A stretch of 14,658 bases of DNA from Myxococcales bacterium (GCA_027005175.1 JALTMC010000475.1:1-14658), one strand, 5' to 3'; shown: positions 5,915-13,489, counted from the first letter of the stretch. Numbers and translations: made by a program. Notes: generated by a model not told the origin, from the letters alone.

Positions 5915-7369
5915 TTACAGGCCTTCTGCGACGACTTGATTGCGTCCTTGGTGCTTGGCACGGTAGAGACGGTTGTCTCCTTCCTGAACAAATTGTTGGT
6001 CACTGTGAAAGGTCTCGTGAAACATCGTAACAACCCCGATACTAGCAGTGACACGCAGGTGAAGGCCTGTTGCCGTTGGGATATCGAGGTGTTCAATCGT
6101 ATTGCGTATGCGCTCTCCCAAGATCGCAGCTTGGGTTGGCTGGATACTTCGGGCCAAGATCGCAAATTCCTCTCCGCCGTAACGAGCGATGATATCTTCT
6201 TTGCGCAACAAGGTGTTTACGGTTTGGGCAACCGTTCGGAGCACTTGGTCTCCGGTCGGGTGTCCGTAGGTGTCGTTGACTTGCTTAAAGTGGTCAAGGT
6301 CGATCATCAAGAGGGACAGGGAGCTGTTGTGACGTTGGGCAAAGCTGAACTCTGTTGTCAAACGTTCATCAAAAAATTTGCGGTTGTAGATCTGAGTCAA
6401 GCCGTCTTGAACCGCGTTTTCATACAAACGTCGTTGGTACATCTCTTCAAGAACAGATTGGTAGGCAAACTTGAGGATCGTACTGCAACCGAGTTGAATT
6501 TTGTCACCGTCGCGAAGCTCACTCTGACGGATGGGTTTGCCATTGACATAGGTTCCATTGGTGCTGTCAAAATCTTTGAGCACCAATTGGCCGTGAGCAT
6601 TTTGTCGAATTTCAGCGTGTATGCGTGAGATGTCAACGTCAAAGAGTGACACCTCACAGTCAGGGCTGCGGCCCAGGAGTGTCCGCTCTGCGTTGACGTT
6701 AAAGATCTGACCTGCCAAGTTGCCAGCCATGACGACAAGATATGGTTTCTCACTCTGGCTTTCTTCCGCTTGTCGAATGGCTTCTATATGAGCCATGACA
6801 GTGACTTCCCCGGAAGCTGGGGTCGGGTGAGGGTGTCCGAGGTGAGCGTAGTCGTGAGGAGAAACAGGCACAAGCGACTGCGTTTCGAGGGTAGGAGGCC
6901 AACGTTGTACAGAGTCTACTGCTGGGGATGTTGGATGAAGAGGCTGGGCAGCCTCATGATAAGGAGATGCAGAAATCGGATGGCCACTGTTTGGAGTTGG
7001 ATTTTCGTGTGTATACTTTCTGATCTCGCGAGGACTCTGATGAAGAGAGCTGTCATCGTGAGTCTCCATGGACGGAAGTAACTTTTCTGCTGGCTCTGTG
7101 TCTGTCATTACGTATGCTTGAGGCTTGGAGTGAGCACTGTGGGTGGGTTGAACTGCCCATCCCACCATCTTATCTTGTGGGCTATCCACCCCATCGCTAT
7201 GTGGGCTGGTTCGCTCTTTGGCGGCTTCTGGCAACGTCGGCCATCCATGAACTCCCGCTTTGGATTTTGCGGAATTCTCTGTCGTTGCCTCCGGTGAGGT
7301 TTGGTGTTTTGATACAAGTGAACCTTTTGTATCTTCTTTTTTGGAATGTTTTGGTTCATTGTGCGCCAT
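5915..7369 (-). CDS. FHA-domain diguanylate cyclase (GGDEF)
   Basis: Predicted to make cyclic di-GMP from two GTP, with an FHA domain that binds phosphothreonine peptides. From the ATG at 7369 it has 484 residues. Residues 1-200 are low-complexity, rich in His, Pro, Ser and Thr, and probably disordered. The FHA domain (about 208-300) keeps its key residues in LLGRSPDCE, SRIHAEI and STNGTYVNG. The GGDEF domain (about 320-480) has DGLTQIYNRKFF, MIDLDHFKQVNDTYGH and an intact GGEEF signature near residue 395. RKED precedes GGEEF by five residues, the usual position of the RxxD inhibitory site, so product feedback is likely. A TTG at 7387 is in frame but lacks a ribosome binding site and adds six residues; 7369 is chosen though its own site is weak. 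There is no membrane segment, so it is expected to be cytoplasmic. The gene is divergent from the dehydrogenase-like gene. Confidence 0.92.
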   Translation of the reverse strand: MAHNEPKHSKKEDTKGSLVSKHQTSPEATTENSAKSKAGVHGWPTLPEAAKERTSPHSDGVDSPQDKMVGWAVQPTHSAHSKPQAYVMTDTEPAEKLLPSMETHDDSSLHQSPREIRKYTHENPTPNSGHPISASPYHEAAQPLHPTSPAVDSVQRWPPTLETQSLVPVSPHDYAHLGHPHPTPASGEVTVMAHIEAIRQAEESQSEKPYLVVMAGNLAGQIFNVNAERTLLGRSPDCEVSLFDVDISRIHAEIRQNAHGQLVLKDFDSTNGTYVNGKPIRQSELRDGDKIQLGCSTILKFAYQSVLEEMYQRRLYENAVQDGLTQIYNRKFFDERLTTEFSFAQRHNSSLSLLMIDLDHFKQVNDTYGHPTGDQVLRTVAQTVNTLLRKEDIIARYGGEEFAILARSIQPTQAAILGERIRNTIEHLDIPTATGLHLRVTASIGVVTMFHETFHSDQQFVQEGDNRLYRAKHQGRNQVVAEGL

Positions 7370-7597
7370 CACGAAACCCAACAACAAAGGCCAAATCCGT
7401 GATATTTGCTAGGTCAACAACATACACAAATGGCACTTTGTATCATCCTCCCGAGGTGTTTTCGATATACTTTTCATAGCGAATACAGTATCAAAAGAGT
7501 TCCTAAAGATCAAATGATCATCCACAAGAAAAAAAGCAAGTTTGGAAGTGAACCTATCACAAACACTTTGTGTTGAAATCGATGGAGAGATATCACG
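7370..7597. promoter_or_regulatory. Divergent regulatory region with two related inverted repeats
   Basis: This 228-bp gap must hold promoters for the cyclase (-) and the dehydrogenase-like gene (+). CACAAATGGCACTTTGT (7425-7441) and CACAAACACTTTGT within CACAAACACTTTGTG (7558-7572) are two versions of the same motif; the second is a perfect 6-bp inverted repeat 26 bases before the + gene. A GATCA-AA-TGATC repeat is at 7508-7519. The paired motifs suggest one regulator acting on both genes; this is inference. Confidence 0.38.
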
Positions 7598-8548
7598 ATG
7601 AGTACTATTCTGGTGACCGGGGCATCGGGGCAAATTGGGTCCGAATTAGTACGTGAACTACAACAACGAGTGGGAATCTCTTCTGTGATCTCCACCGATA
7701 TCAAACCTCTGCCTTTAGAGAACGGCACAATCTTTAAAAAGCTTGATGTTTTGGATAGAAGAAAGTTCGAAGAGCTTGTGCGAGAGTATCATGTGGAGGA
7801 GATCTATCACCTCGCAGCGATTCTTTCTGCTGCGGCGGAGAAGAACCCCATACTCGCCTGGAATATTAATATGACAGGAACTCTGAATGTGTTGGATGTT
7901 GCGAGAGTTTGTGGTGTCTCTAAAGTCTTTATCCCCAGCTCGATCGCGGCTTTTGGTCCCAGCACGCCCCTGGATCACACCCCTCAAACTACCATTCAGC
8001 GACCGAACGCGATTTATGGCATTACGAAAGTGGCAGGTGAATTGTTGGGGGACTATTACGTTGAAAAGATGGGAGTGGATTGTCGAGGAGTGCGCTATCC
8101 GGGCATTATTAGTTACTTGACCCCTCCGGGAGGTGGAACGACAGATTACGCCATCGACATGTTTGTTTCGGCTTTACGCAAAGAGCCTTATACATGTTAT
8201 CTCTCTCCTGATACATCACTTGATATGATGTATATGCCAGACGCACTGCGTGCTTGTATTCAACTCATGGATGCTGATAGCACCTCTCTCCTGCATCACA
8301 ATGCTTTTAATGTGACGGCCTTTCAGCTCACACCAGCCCGCCTGGCTGCTGCGATTCAAGAATACATTCCTTCGTTTGTGTGCGCGTTTGAGTCTGATCC
8401 TGTGAGGCAAGCGATTGCTGACTCCTGGCCCAACTCTATGGATGACCAGGCCGCCCGCACAGAGTGGGGCTGGGAGCCCCGTTTTGATCTCGACAGTATG
8501 GTCCAAGATATGCTCCAACAACTTCCTGCTCATCTCTCTCTTTTCTAA
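7598..8548 (+). CDS. NAD-dependent epimerase/dehydratase-family protein, SDR-type L-threonine 3-dehydrogenase-like
   Basis: Probably oxidises L-threonine to 2-amino-3-oxobutyrate with NAD+, the first step of conversion to glycine and acetyl-CoA. The 316-residue product starts with the Rossmann motif TGASGQIG (residues 7-14), has an acidic residue ending strand 2 (D34), the SDR active-site serines in IPSSIAAFGP (S114/S115) and YGITK (Y140, K144). Segments typical of the SDR threonine dehydrogenases rather than of GalE are visible: NPILAWNINMTGTLNVL (83-99), RYPGIISYLTPPGGGTTDYA (166-185) and DTSLDMMYMPDALRAC (205-220). I leave the symbol blank because tdh usually denotes the unrelated zinc enzyme. 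The ATG has GGAGAG upstream. No kbl (2-amino-3-oxobutyrate CoA ligase) gene is adjacent, so the pathway partner must lie elsewhere. A related nucleotide-sugar epimerase is less likely. Confidence 0.85.
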   Translation: MSTILVTGASGQIGSELVRELQQRVGISSVISTDIKPLPLENGTIFKKLDVLDRRKFEELVREYHVEEIYHLAAILSAAAEKNPILAWNINMTGTLNVLDVARVCGVSKVFIPSSIAAFGPSTPLDHTPQTTIQRPNAIYGITKVAGELLGDYYVEKMGVDCRGVRYPGIISYLTPPGGGTTDYAIDMFVSALRKEPYTCYLSPDTSLDMMYMPDALRACIQLMDADSTSLLHHNAFNVTAFQLTPARLAAAIQEYIPSFVCAFESDPVRQAIADSWPNSMDDQAARTEWGWEPRFDLDSMVQDMLQQLPAHLSLF

Positions 8549-8563
8549 TTTTCCGCCTTTTTT

Positions 8564-8592
8564 TTGACTTTTGTCTGTTGCGGTCCTTAATT
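8564..8592 (+). promoter_or_regulatory. Possible sigma-70-type promoter for the 8679 gene
   Basis: TTGACT (8564-8569) is followed after 17 bases by TTAATT (8587-8592), in the 130-bp gap after the dehydrogenase-like gene. The -35 match is good and the -10 match is poor (about three of six). No convincing terminator for the upstream gene is seen; a T-rich run (about 8557-8565) lacks a stem. Confidence 0.28.
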
Positions 8593-8678
8593 AGAGGATA
8601 AGGGAAAGTATTACCCGGGCACTGCGGGTTTCGCGAATGAAATCTTGCTGCCTTGAATGATAAGAAGTGGATGGGCTC

Positions 8679-10838
8679 ATGCAAAGACAAATCAGCACAT
8701 GGTTTTGGGTGTTTTTGGTTCTGTTCCTGGGCTTGGGAACAACGGGAAAAGCACAAGCCAGGAAACATCGAACCCTTTGTGGTGTCGATGTTAGTTATCA
8801 GTATCGTTGCTGGAAGGAGTTGAAACGTTTGGTTTCTGCTTGCCAGTCAACACCAGTGATCTGTGGACGCTCCTACAAAAATGGAACAATGCCTCGCAGT
8901 CGATCTGCTTTGAGGCGTTGCAAGCAGATGTATCGCTCTCAACGCCGTCGCTGGCGTGAAGGGCTCTGTGGGGTTCGTTTGTTCTCACGACCTCACACAT
9001 ACTGTGGGGTCCGAGGTGTTCAGGTCGCCATCGCCTGTATCAAAAAGCGAAACAAGGGTATGACTCCCAAACCAAGTGTGGGTGAGGTTCATAGCAAGAG
9101 AACGACAAGGGGTTCTTCTGCGAGACAAGCCCGCTCTGTGAGCGCGTCGGGAGTGAAACGCTCTGTCAGCACCTCGTCAAAGGTGGCCTCTGGTTCCGTC
9201 AAAAAGAAGCCTGTGGTGGGTCAGGTCCAATCCTCCAATCCCTCCGCTGGCGGTCCGTCCGGTCAGGGTTCTTCTTTCTGGATCTATGTTTTACAGTTTC
9301 TCACTTTGGGGCTTGTATTGCTCTTGTTGTTTCGCCGTAAAGAGGCTTTTTCTTCCCGCTCATGGGAGCAGCGTTCTTCGCGGATGAATGATGTTGAGTC
9401 TCAATGGGATATGTCGATGGTACACGACAACGACACGGATCTCTCGCGAGTGGAGACCTCCCTTGAACAGATTGAACTGAGGTTGCAAGTTTGGGAAGAA
9501 CAGTGGCGAGAGAAAAGCCGCAGTGATGATCCCATCGCCTCTCTCCAGCCATGGGCTGTTGCTGTTCACTCGTATTACTGTCGAATCGCTGATGTCCTCG
9601 CAAAAGGACAGGGGCCACAGTCTTTGAGTGATGTCCAACGTCGCTTGCTTGAAGGACGAGACAAACTGCGTTGGATGTTTCAGGCTCATCGTGAGCCTCT
9701 ATCTCAAGCCTCTGCCGTGGAACAGCTTCAGATAGAGTTGCTGTCATCTACAGATAGCTTGTTGAAGCAAACAGGTTATTCAGAGGGAGAGCAGAAGATC
9801 TCTGCTCTTCTGTCCCAAGGGCAGTTTTCGGTTGATGAGTTTCTGGCACGCAAAGCGGAAGAGCAGGCTCAGCGATTCATTGAAGATGAGCCTTTGCAAA
9901 GTTTCTCCGCCATCCGCAACGAGTTCTTGCAGCGACTGGAGCAACTGTATCGTTCTAACTTGAGTGAGCTGTTAGAGGGGGAAGACCAACAAAGTTTAGT
10001 GGATAACGCAGAGCAAAATCGGATCTTCTTGAATGATTACATTTTGGGATTCTTGTTGAGAGATCTGCCGAGCAAGCTTGAAGGGTATTCTCATCAGTCC
10101 AACCGAGAGCGAAGCGGTGCGTTGGCTGATCAGATGATACAGTTTATTGAAGAAGAACTTTCTCATACAGGCTTGGAACTCTTTCCAGTCTTTGAAAAGT
10201 CTGAGTTTATGTCTGTTCATGCACACTTTCTTTATATGGCACGTGCAGGGGTTCGGATGGTGGGCCAGGAAGAAGTGGTCCTACGTGAAGCAGATCCTAC
10301 CTTGTTGGAAGTACGTTCTCAAACCGATGAAACAGAGCCAGAAGCTCCCTCTCACGAGGTCTTGGACGATATTAGCCAGTCTACAGCGGAGTATTCCTCG
10401 CAGTCTCCCGAGATGATCATGATGGATCAGATGATCGGTGTGGCCATTGCACAGCCAGAGAGCTTGGCACCACCTGCACCCATACATTCTCCTCTTGATG
10501 TACCAGAGGTTCAAGTAGAAGGGCGGCTTGAACAAACCGCAGCCTATCACGAAGACTTACTCGATGGTATTGATGAAATTACGATGGGTGAAGACGCAGC
10601 TTCGCAAGCCGAAGAGCACATCGGAAATCCCGACAGTGACCCTCCTACAGCAGAAGCAACCACTGAGCTCAATATCAACATCGCCCCTGATAAGCTGCCC
10701 AGGGGACCTCTGCCTGCCATTGACCCAACGAAGAACTATGTCAATGCAAAGCAAGAGCGTGCAAAAATTACAAGAGAGTATGGATCCATGCAACATGATA
10801 GTGAACTGCCTTACTCTCTGAACCCCTCCGAAGACTGA
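8679..10838 (+). CDS. Unrecognised membrane protein: exported eight-cysteine domain, one transmembrane helix, large cytoplasmic region
   Basis: I do not recognise this 719-residue protein. Residues 1-27 look like a signal peptide (WFWVFLVLFLGLG, then a KAQA cleavage-like site). Residues 28-122 are basic and hold exactly eight cysteines (34, 44, 55, 62, 81, 97, 109, 120), suitable for disulfides outside the cytoplasm. Two halves look related: LCGV, then C, then AC at 33-55 and again at 96-120. A Ser/Thr/Lys-rich linker (about 123-195) leads to a hydrophobic helix (about 200-219) followed by RRKE, a positive-inside signal. The remaining 500 residues are helical and acidic, with many Gln, Glu and Leu and no catalytic motif I can name; the C-terminal 150 are probably disordered. 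The frame extends to a GTG at 8667, but the ATG at 8679 gives a cleaner signal peptide. A receptor or scaffold role is only a guess. Confidence 0.8.
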   Translation: MQRQISTWFWVFLVLFLGLGTTGKAQARKHRTLCGVDVSYQYRCWKELKRLVSACQSTPVICGRSYKNGTMPRSRSALRRCKQMYRSQRRRWREGLCGVRLFSRPHTYCGVRGVQVAIACIKKRNKGMTPKPSVGEVHSKRTTRGSSARQARSVSASGVKRSVSTSSKVASGSVKKKPVVGQVQSSNPSAGGPSGQGSSFWIYVLQFLTLGLVLLLLFRRKEAFSSRSWEQRSSRMNDVESQWDMSMVHDNDTDLSRVETSLEQIELRLQVWEEQWREKSRSDDPIASLQPWAVAVHSYYCRIADVLAKGQGPQSLSDVQRRLLEGRDKLRWMFQAHREPLSQASAVEQLQIELLSSTDSLLKQTGYSEGEQKISALLSQGQFSVDEFLARKAEEQAQRFIEDEPLQSFSAIRNEFLQRLEQLYRSNLSELLEGEDQQSLVDNAEQNRIFLNDYILGFLLRDLPSKLEGYSHQSNRERSGALADQMIQFIEEELSHTGLELFPVFEKSEFMSVHAHFLYMARAGVRMVGQEEVVLREADPTLLEVRSQTDETEPEAPSHEVLDDISQSTAEYSSQSPEMIMMDQMIGVAIAQPESLAPPAPIHSPLDVPEVQVEGRLEQTAAYHEDLLDGIDEITMGEDAASQAEEHIGNPDSDPPTAEATTELNINIAPDKLPRGPLPAIDPTKNYVNAKQERAKITREYGSMQHDSELPYSLNPSED

Positions 10839-10885
10839 GCACAACAAAGCCTTCATCAACTCACAACGAAGTTGTCTTGTGCTCA
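10836..10885. other. Inverted repeat at the 3' end of the 8679 gene
   Basis: TGAGCACAA (10836-10844, beginning with the stop codon) pairs with TTGTGCTCA (10877-10885), and a small hairpin ACAAC-GAA-GTTGT (10863-10875) sits between them. No good T-tract follows, so it is a weak terminator candidate; it could stabilise the mRNA 3' end. Confidence 0.4.
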
Positions 10886-11196
10886 TCAGCAAGTCGTTTT
10901 CAGTGAGAGCGAAGAACGATGTTGCCTCAGTCTCTCAACTTCTTCAGAGACAGCTCCCCTGACTCTTCAGAGACAGCTCCCCTGACGTCCTTGAATTTTC
11001 TTCTGGCTCCTATCTCTTTGTTTCTTCTCCACTCTGCTCTTTCCTTTGAAAGCTTCCATTCAAATCTGTCTATCGTGACTTCTTCATTTGTGATAGAGTT
11101 GACCGGTTCAATTGGATTTGTTACTTCAAACTGTCAACGTTATTCCTTGGTTACTGGATTCGTTGTGCCGTTTACTTTGCGGGAGAAGAAAGACAA
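10839..11196. other. 358-bp gene-free stretch upstream of the 11197 gene
   Basis: This stretch holds the second arm of the inverted repeat at the preceding stop, the 23-bp tandem duplication at 10941-10986, a pyrimidine-rich T/C tract (about 10990-11050), and a possible promoter with TTGACC at 11099-11104 and TACTTC at 11122-11127 (17-bp spacer, poor -10). An open frame from 10919 runs through it but overlaps the downstream gene out of frame for 187 bases; I do not accept it. No RNA gene is recognised. Confidence 0.5.
10941..10986. repeat. Perfect tandem duplication, 2 x 23 bp
   Basis: Units 10941-10963 and 10964-10986 are identical; each starts TCTTCAGAGACAG and ends CCCCTGAC. GTCTCT at 10930-10935 is complementary to AGAGAC in both copies (10946-10951 and 10969-10974), so a transcript could form either of two alternative hairpins. 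Confidence 0.9.
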
Positions 11197-12426
11197 ATGG
11201 CTGGAGGCATTGATCGCATACACGGTCCACATGATGGTGTGGTCGAACTTGTCATTGTGCTGCAACAAGATTGGGATTCGGATCCTTTTCTCGTTAAGGA
11301 TTTGCGTGGGAAAGTTGCCTCCTATCAAGAGTATCTTATGGGGGGGCAGTTTCGTGCCTCCTTTGCTGGATGTCGTGGAGTGATTGTTCTGGAAACTCGC
11401 TTCTTTCCTCCCGAAGAAGTCCAAAACATTCTAGCTAAAGAAGGTGTTGAGATTCGTGTCTCAACAGAGATGCCCGCCGCAGCAGCCCAGCCTCCCCAAG
11501 CGATGGCTCCTCAGCCACCTCAAGCGATGGCAGCCCAGCCACCTCAAGCGATGGCACCTCAAGGGATGGCAGCCCAGCCACCTCAAGCGATGGCACCTCA
11601 AGGGATGGCAGCCCAGCCTCCCCAAGCGATGGCACCTCAGCCCATGGTGTATGAAGGCGGTACGGCTCTTCCGCAGCCGTTGCCGCTTGAAGAGCGGGAG
11701 TCATGGGAAATAGAGGAAGAGGACGATTTTCTTGTGGGTTCGGGGGGGGGCGGCTCTCTTCCCATGTCATTTTTTATCGCGTTGGGGTTTTTGATCTTGT
11801 CATCGGGTGTTATGCTTTATGCATTGATGGGTTGGATGTCTCCCGTTGCTGAGACCTCGCCTCGTGGAGTGATTCCAAAGACGATCTCAGCAAAAACTCT
11901 ACCCAAAGAGTTGCATGCAACCATCTCTGTTCATGTTGATCGGCGTGCCTTTGTGATCATCCCGATTCAGGATCGCGCTGGCAAGGAGCAGGTTAAATAT
12001 CATCTCCTTTTTGGTGTGAAAGAAACACCACGTCTGCTTGTTTTTACGACCTTTGCTCAAAGCAATCTCCCTGTTCGAGTGGTGAATAAATCGGATCCCA
12101 ATGATCCAGAAAACAAGCTGACCAAAGTGGTTATGGGAAAGATGAGCAATTTTCCGGCACAGACTTACACGGGTAGGCTTGAGCGGCTTCAACGGTATGA
12201 AAATGGGCCGTTGGAGTTAGTTTTGCCAGGTGGAAATAGGGATGTGAATAAAATAATAGGGTTGAGTAAAAAGTTTCCAATGGATAGTATGATCTTAGTT
12301 GTGGGTGCGAAACCCCATGCGCCGAGTCGGCCTTATTTTGTGATCTTCCTTGCGGCTTTGTTAGGGATTCTTCTCTCAGGAAGCATCTTGATGTCGCTTC
12401 GAAACCGAGCACAACGCTCTTTTTAA
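11197..12426 (+). CDS. Two-span membrane protein with N-terminal DUF6572-like domain and Pro-Gln-Ala-Met repeats
   Basis: A 409-residue protein of unknown function. Residues 1-90 form a globular domain (VELVIVLQQDWDSDPFL, KVASYQEYLMGGQF, VIVLETRFFPPEE) whose pattern recalls the small DUF6572 family; this likeness is from memory and untested. Residues 92-155 are a low-complexity tract of PPQAMAPQ-type repeats, followed by an acidic stretch (EEREDSWEIEEEDD-like) and a glycine run. Membrane helices lie at about 190-213 and 379-402; by the basic C-terminal tail (RNRAQRSF) the roughly 165 residues between them should be outside the cytoplasm, with N- and C-termini inside. The start ATG has a GGGAG upstream at a rather long distance. 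It follows the other unrecognised membrane gene in the same direction after a 358-bp gap and precedes the DnaC-like gene by 65 bp. Confidence 0.8.
   Translation: MAGGIDRIHGPHDGVVELVIVLQQDWDSDPFLVKDLRGKVASYQEYLMGGQFRASFAGCRGVIVLETRFFPPEEVQNILAKEGVEIRVSTEMPAAAAQPPQAMAPQPPQAMAAQPPQAMAPQGMAAQPPQAMAPQGMAAQPPQAMAPQPMVYEGGTALPQPLPLEERESWEIEEEDDFLVGSGGGGSLPMSFFIALGFLILSSGVMLYALMGWMSPVAETSPRGVIPKTISAKTLPKELHATISVHVDRRAFVIIPIQDRAGKEQVKYHLLFGVKETPRLLVFTTFAQSNLPVRVVNKSDPNDPENKLTKVVMGKMSNFPAQTYTGRLERLQRYENGPLELVLPGGNRDVNKIIGLSKKFPMDSMILVVGAKPHAPSRPYFVIFLAALLGILLSGSILMSLRNRAQRSF
11530..11646 (+). repeat. In-frame 39-bp tandem repeats inside the 11197 gene
   Basis: Units 11530-11568 and 11569-11607 are identical and encode AAQPPQAMAPQGM; a third, diverged unit runs 11608-11646 and encodes AAQPPQAMAPQPM. 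Further partial PPQAMA copies lie upstream from about 11485. Because the unit is 13 codons, gain or loss of copies keeps the frame. Confidence 0.9.
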
Positions 12427-12491
12427 CAAGTTCTTTGGTTCTTTGTTTTTCTCTGCTTGCACCTGGGTTAGACATCTAGGCGGAGACTCTT

Positions 12492-13388
12492 ATGGCTTCT
12501 TCTCATCTGACTACAGCTTCCACTGAAAATCGCGACCTGACAGGTTGTCATCTCTGTGAGTGGAAGGGGTATCAAACTTTAGCAAAGCGTGACTATGCGG
12601 ACGCTCATCGCTGCTCCTGTCAAGATGATATGTGTGCACGCTGTGAAGGGGCAGGTGGCTTTGAGATCATTTTAGAGAGTGGTAATCGAGCCTGGAAGAC
12701 GTGTCATTGCCAAACGTTGGAGCGGCGAATGGAACTCTACCGCTCTGCTCAGATCCCTGCGCGATTTGCAACCAAAACTCTGGATGCGTTTGCACCCAAC
12801 GACAAAACTCAGATGGCTGTACGGACACACCTGTACAAGTTGTTTAAGCCTGATGATTCGGGACGAATCGTTTACCGTCGTGGTGAGCGTGGGATGTTGT
12901 TGATGGGCTCTCCCGGGACAGGAAAAACTCACTTAATGGTGGGTTTCCTTCGCAACTTGACTTTGGAGCTTGGAGTTCCTTGTCGATTTCAAGATTTTGG
13001 ACTGCTTTTGTCTCGACTGCGATCCAGCTACTCCAGTGAAGGCTCCGAGATGGATACCTTGCAGCCTCTCATCGATATCGACGTTCTTCTTATCGACGAT
13101 CTAGGGAAAGGCCGAAACAGCAAATGGGAACTTGGGATCATCGATATTTTGATATCAAGCCGCTATAACGCCGATCGTACTACCCTTATCACAACCAACT
13201 ATACCGATATGCCAGAGACAACTCTACGTGAACGTTTTCGTGGACGCGGCTCTGCTGAGGATGAGGTTATGCAGCGTGATACATTGCATGAGCGTGTTGG
13301 TGATCGCATCTATTCTCGACTGAAAGAGATGTGTCGCTTTTTCCCCGTTCGTGGTATCGATTATCGTCAGAAGCTCGCCCAGCGTTGA
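12492..13388 (+). CDS. DnaC/IstB-type AAA+ ATPase with tandem N-terminal Cys4 motifs
   Basis: Likely an ATP-driven helicase-loader-like protein acting on replicative helicase or DNA in the cytoplasm. The product is 298 residues. N-terminal cysteines form two similar modules: C19-x2-C22 with C41-x-C43, and C48-x2-C51 with C71-x-C73, the second in a DnaJ-like CARCEGAGGF context. The ATPase domain (about 100-290) has Walker A GSPGTGKTH near residue 139, Walker B VLLIDDLGKG near 197, sensor 1 TLITTNY near 231, and an arginine-finger-like GDRIYSRL near 270, all in the DnaC/IstB arrangement. The ATG has GGAG seven bases upstream. No transposase is adjacent, which argues against IstB of an IS21-type element; a chromosomal DnaC-like loader is preferred. 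It converges with the gene ending at 13490. Confidence 0.87.
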   Translation: MASSHLTTASTENRDLTGCHLCEWKGYQTLAKRDYADAHRCSCQDDMCARCEGAGGFEIILESGNRAWKTCHCQTLERRMELYRSAQIPARFATKTLDAFAPNDKTQMAVRTHLYKLFKPDDSGRIVYRRGERGMLLMGSPGTGKTHLMVGFLRNLTLELGVPCRFQDFGLLLSRLRSSYSSEGSEMDTLQPLIDIDVLLIDDLGKGRNSKWELGIIDILISSRYNADRTTLITTNYTDMPETTLRERFRGRGSAEDEVMQRDTLHERVGDRIYSRLKEMCRFFPVRGIDYRQKLAQR

Positions 13389-13462
13389 CATTGTATTGAT
13401 CTTGCCGGGTCTGGGGAAAGGAAGAGGCTCGATACCGAGAGAAATCCAAGGTTCAACCCAAA

Positions 13463-13488
13463 CATCGTATTCTTGCATCGTATTCTTG
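13463..13488. repeat. Perfect tandem duplication, 2 x 13 bp
   Basis: CATCGTATTCTTG occurs at 13463-13475 and again at 13476-13488, in the 101-bp gap between the convergent DnaC-like and YkgJ-type genes, beginning one base beyond the stop codon of the latter. No bidirectional terminator is evident in this gap. Confidence 0.88.
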
Positions 13489-13489
13489 C

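Noticed and set aside
5936-6628. 230-codon open frame on the + strand opposite the GGDEF cyclase
   Set aside because: It is antisense to a clearly coding, conserved domain and has no recognisable product; its openness follows from the codon use of the real gene.
10919-11383. 154-codon frame covering the gap before the 11197 gene
   Set aside because: It overlaps the real gene out of frame by 187 bases, and its Ser/Leu/Phe-rich composition reflects the pyrimidine-rich DNA and the 23-bp duplication.
12492-13388. IstB of an IS21-type insertion sequence
   Set aside because: No IstA transposase, terminal inverted repeats or target duplication is visible; the tandem Cys4 region is also unlike typical IstB.
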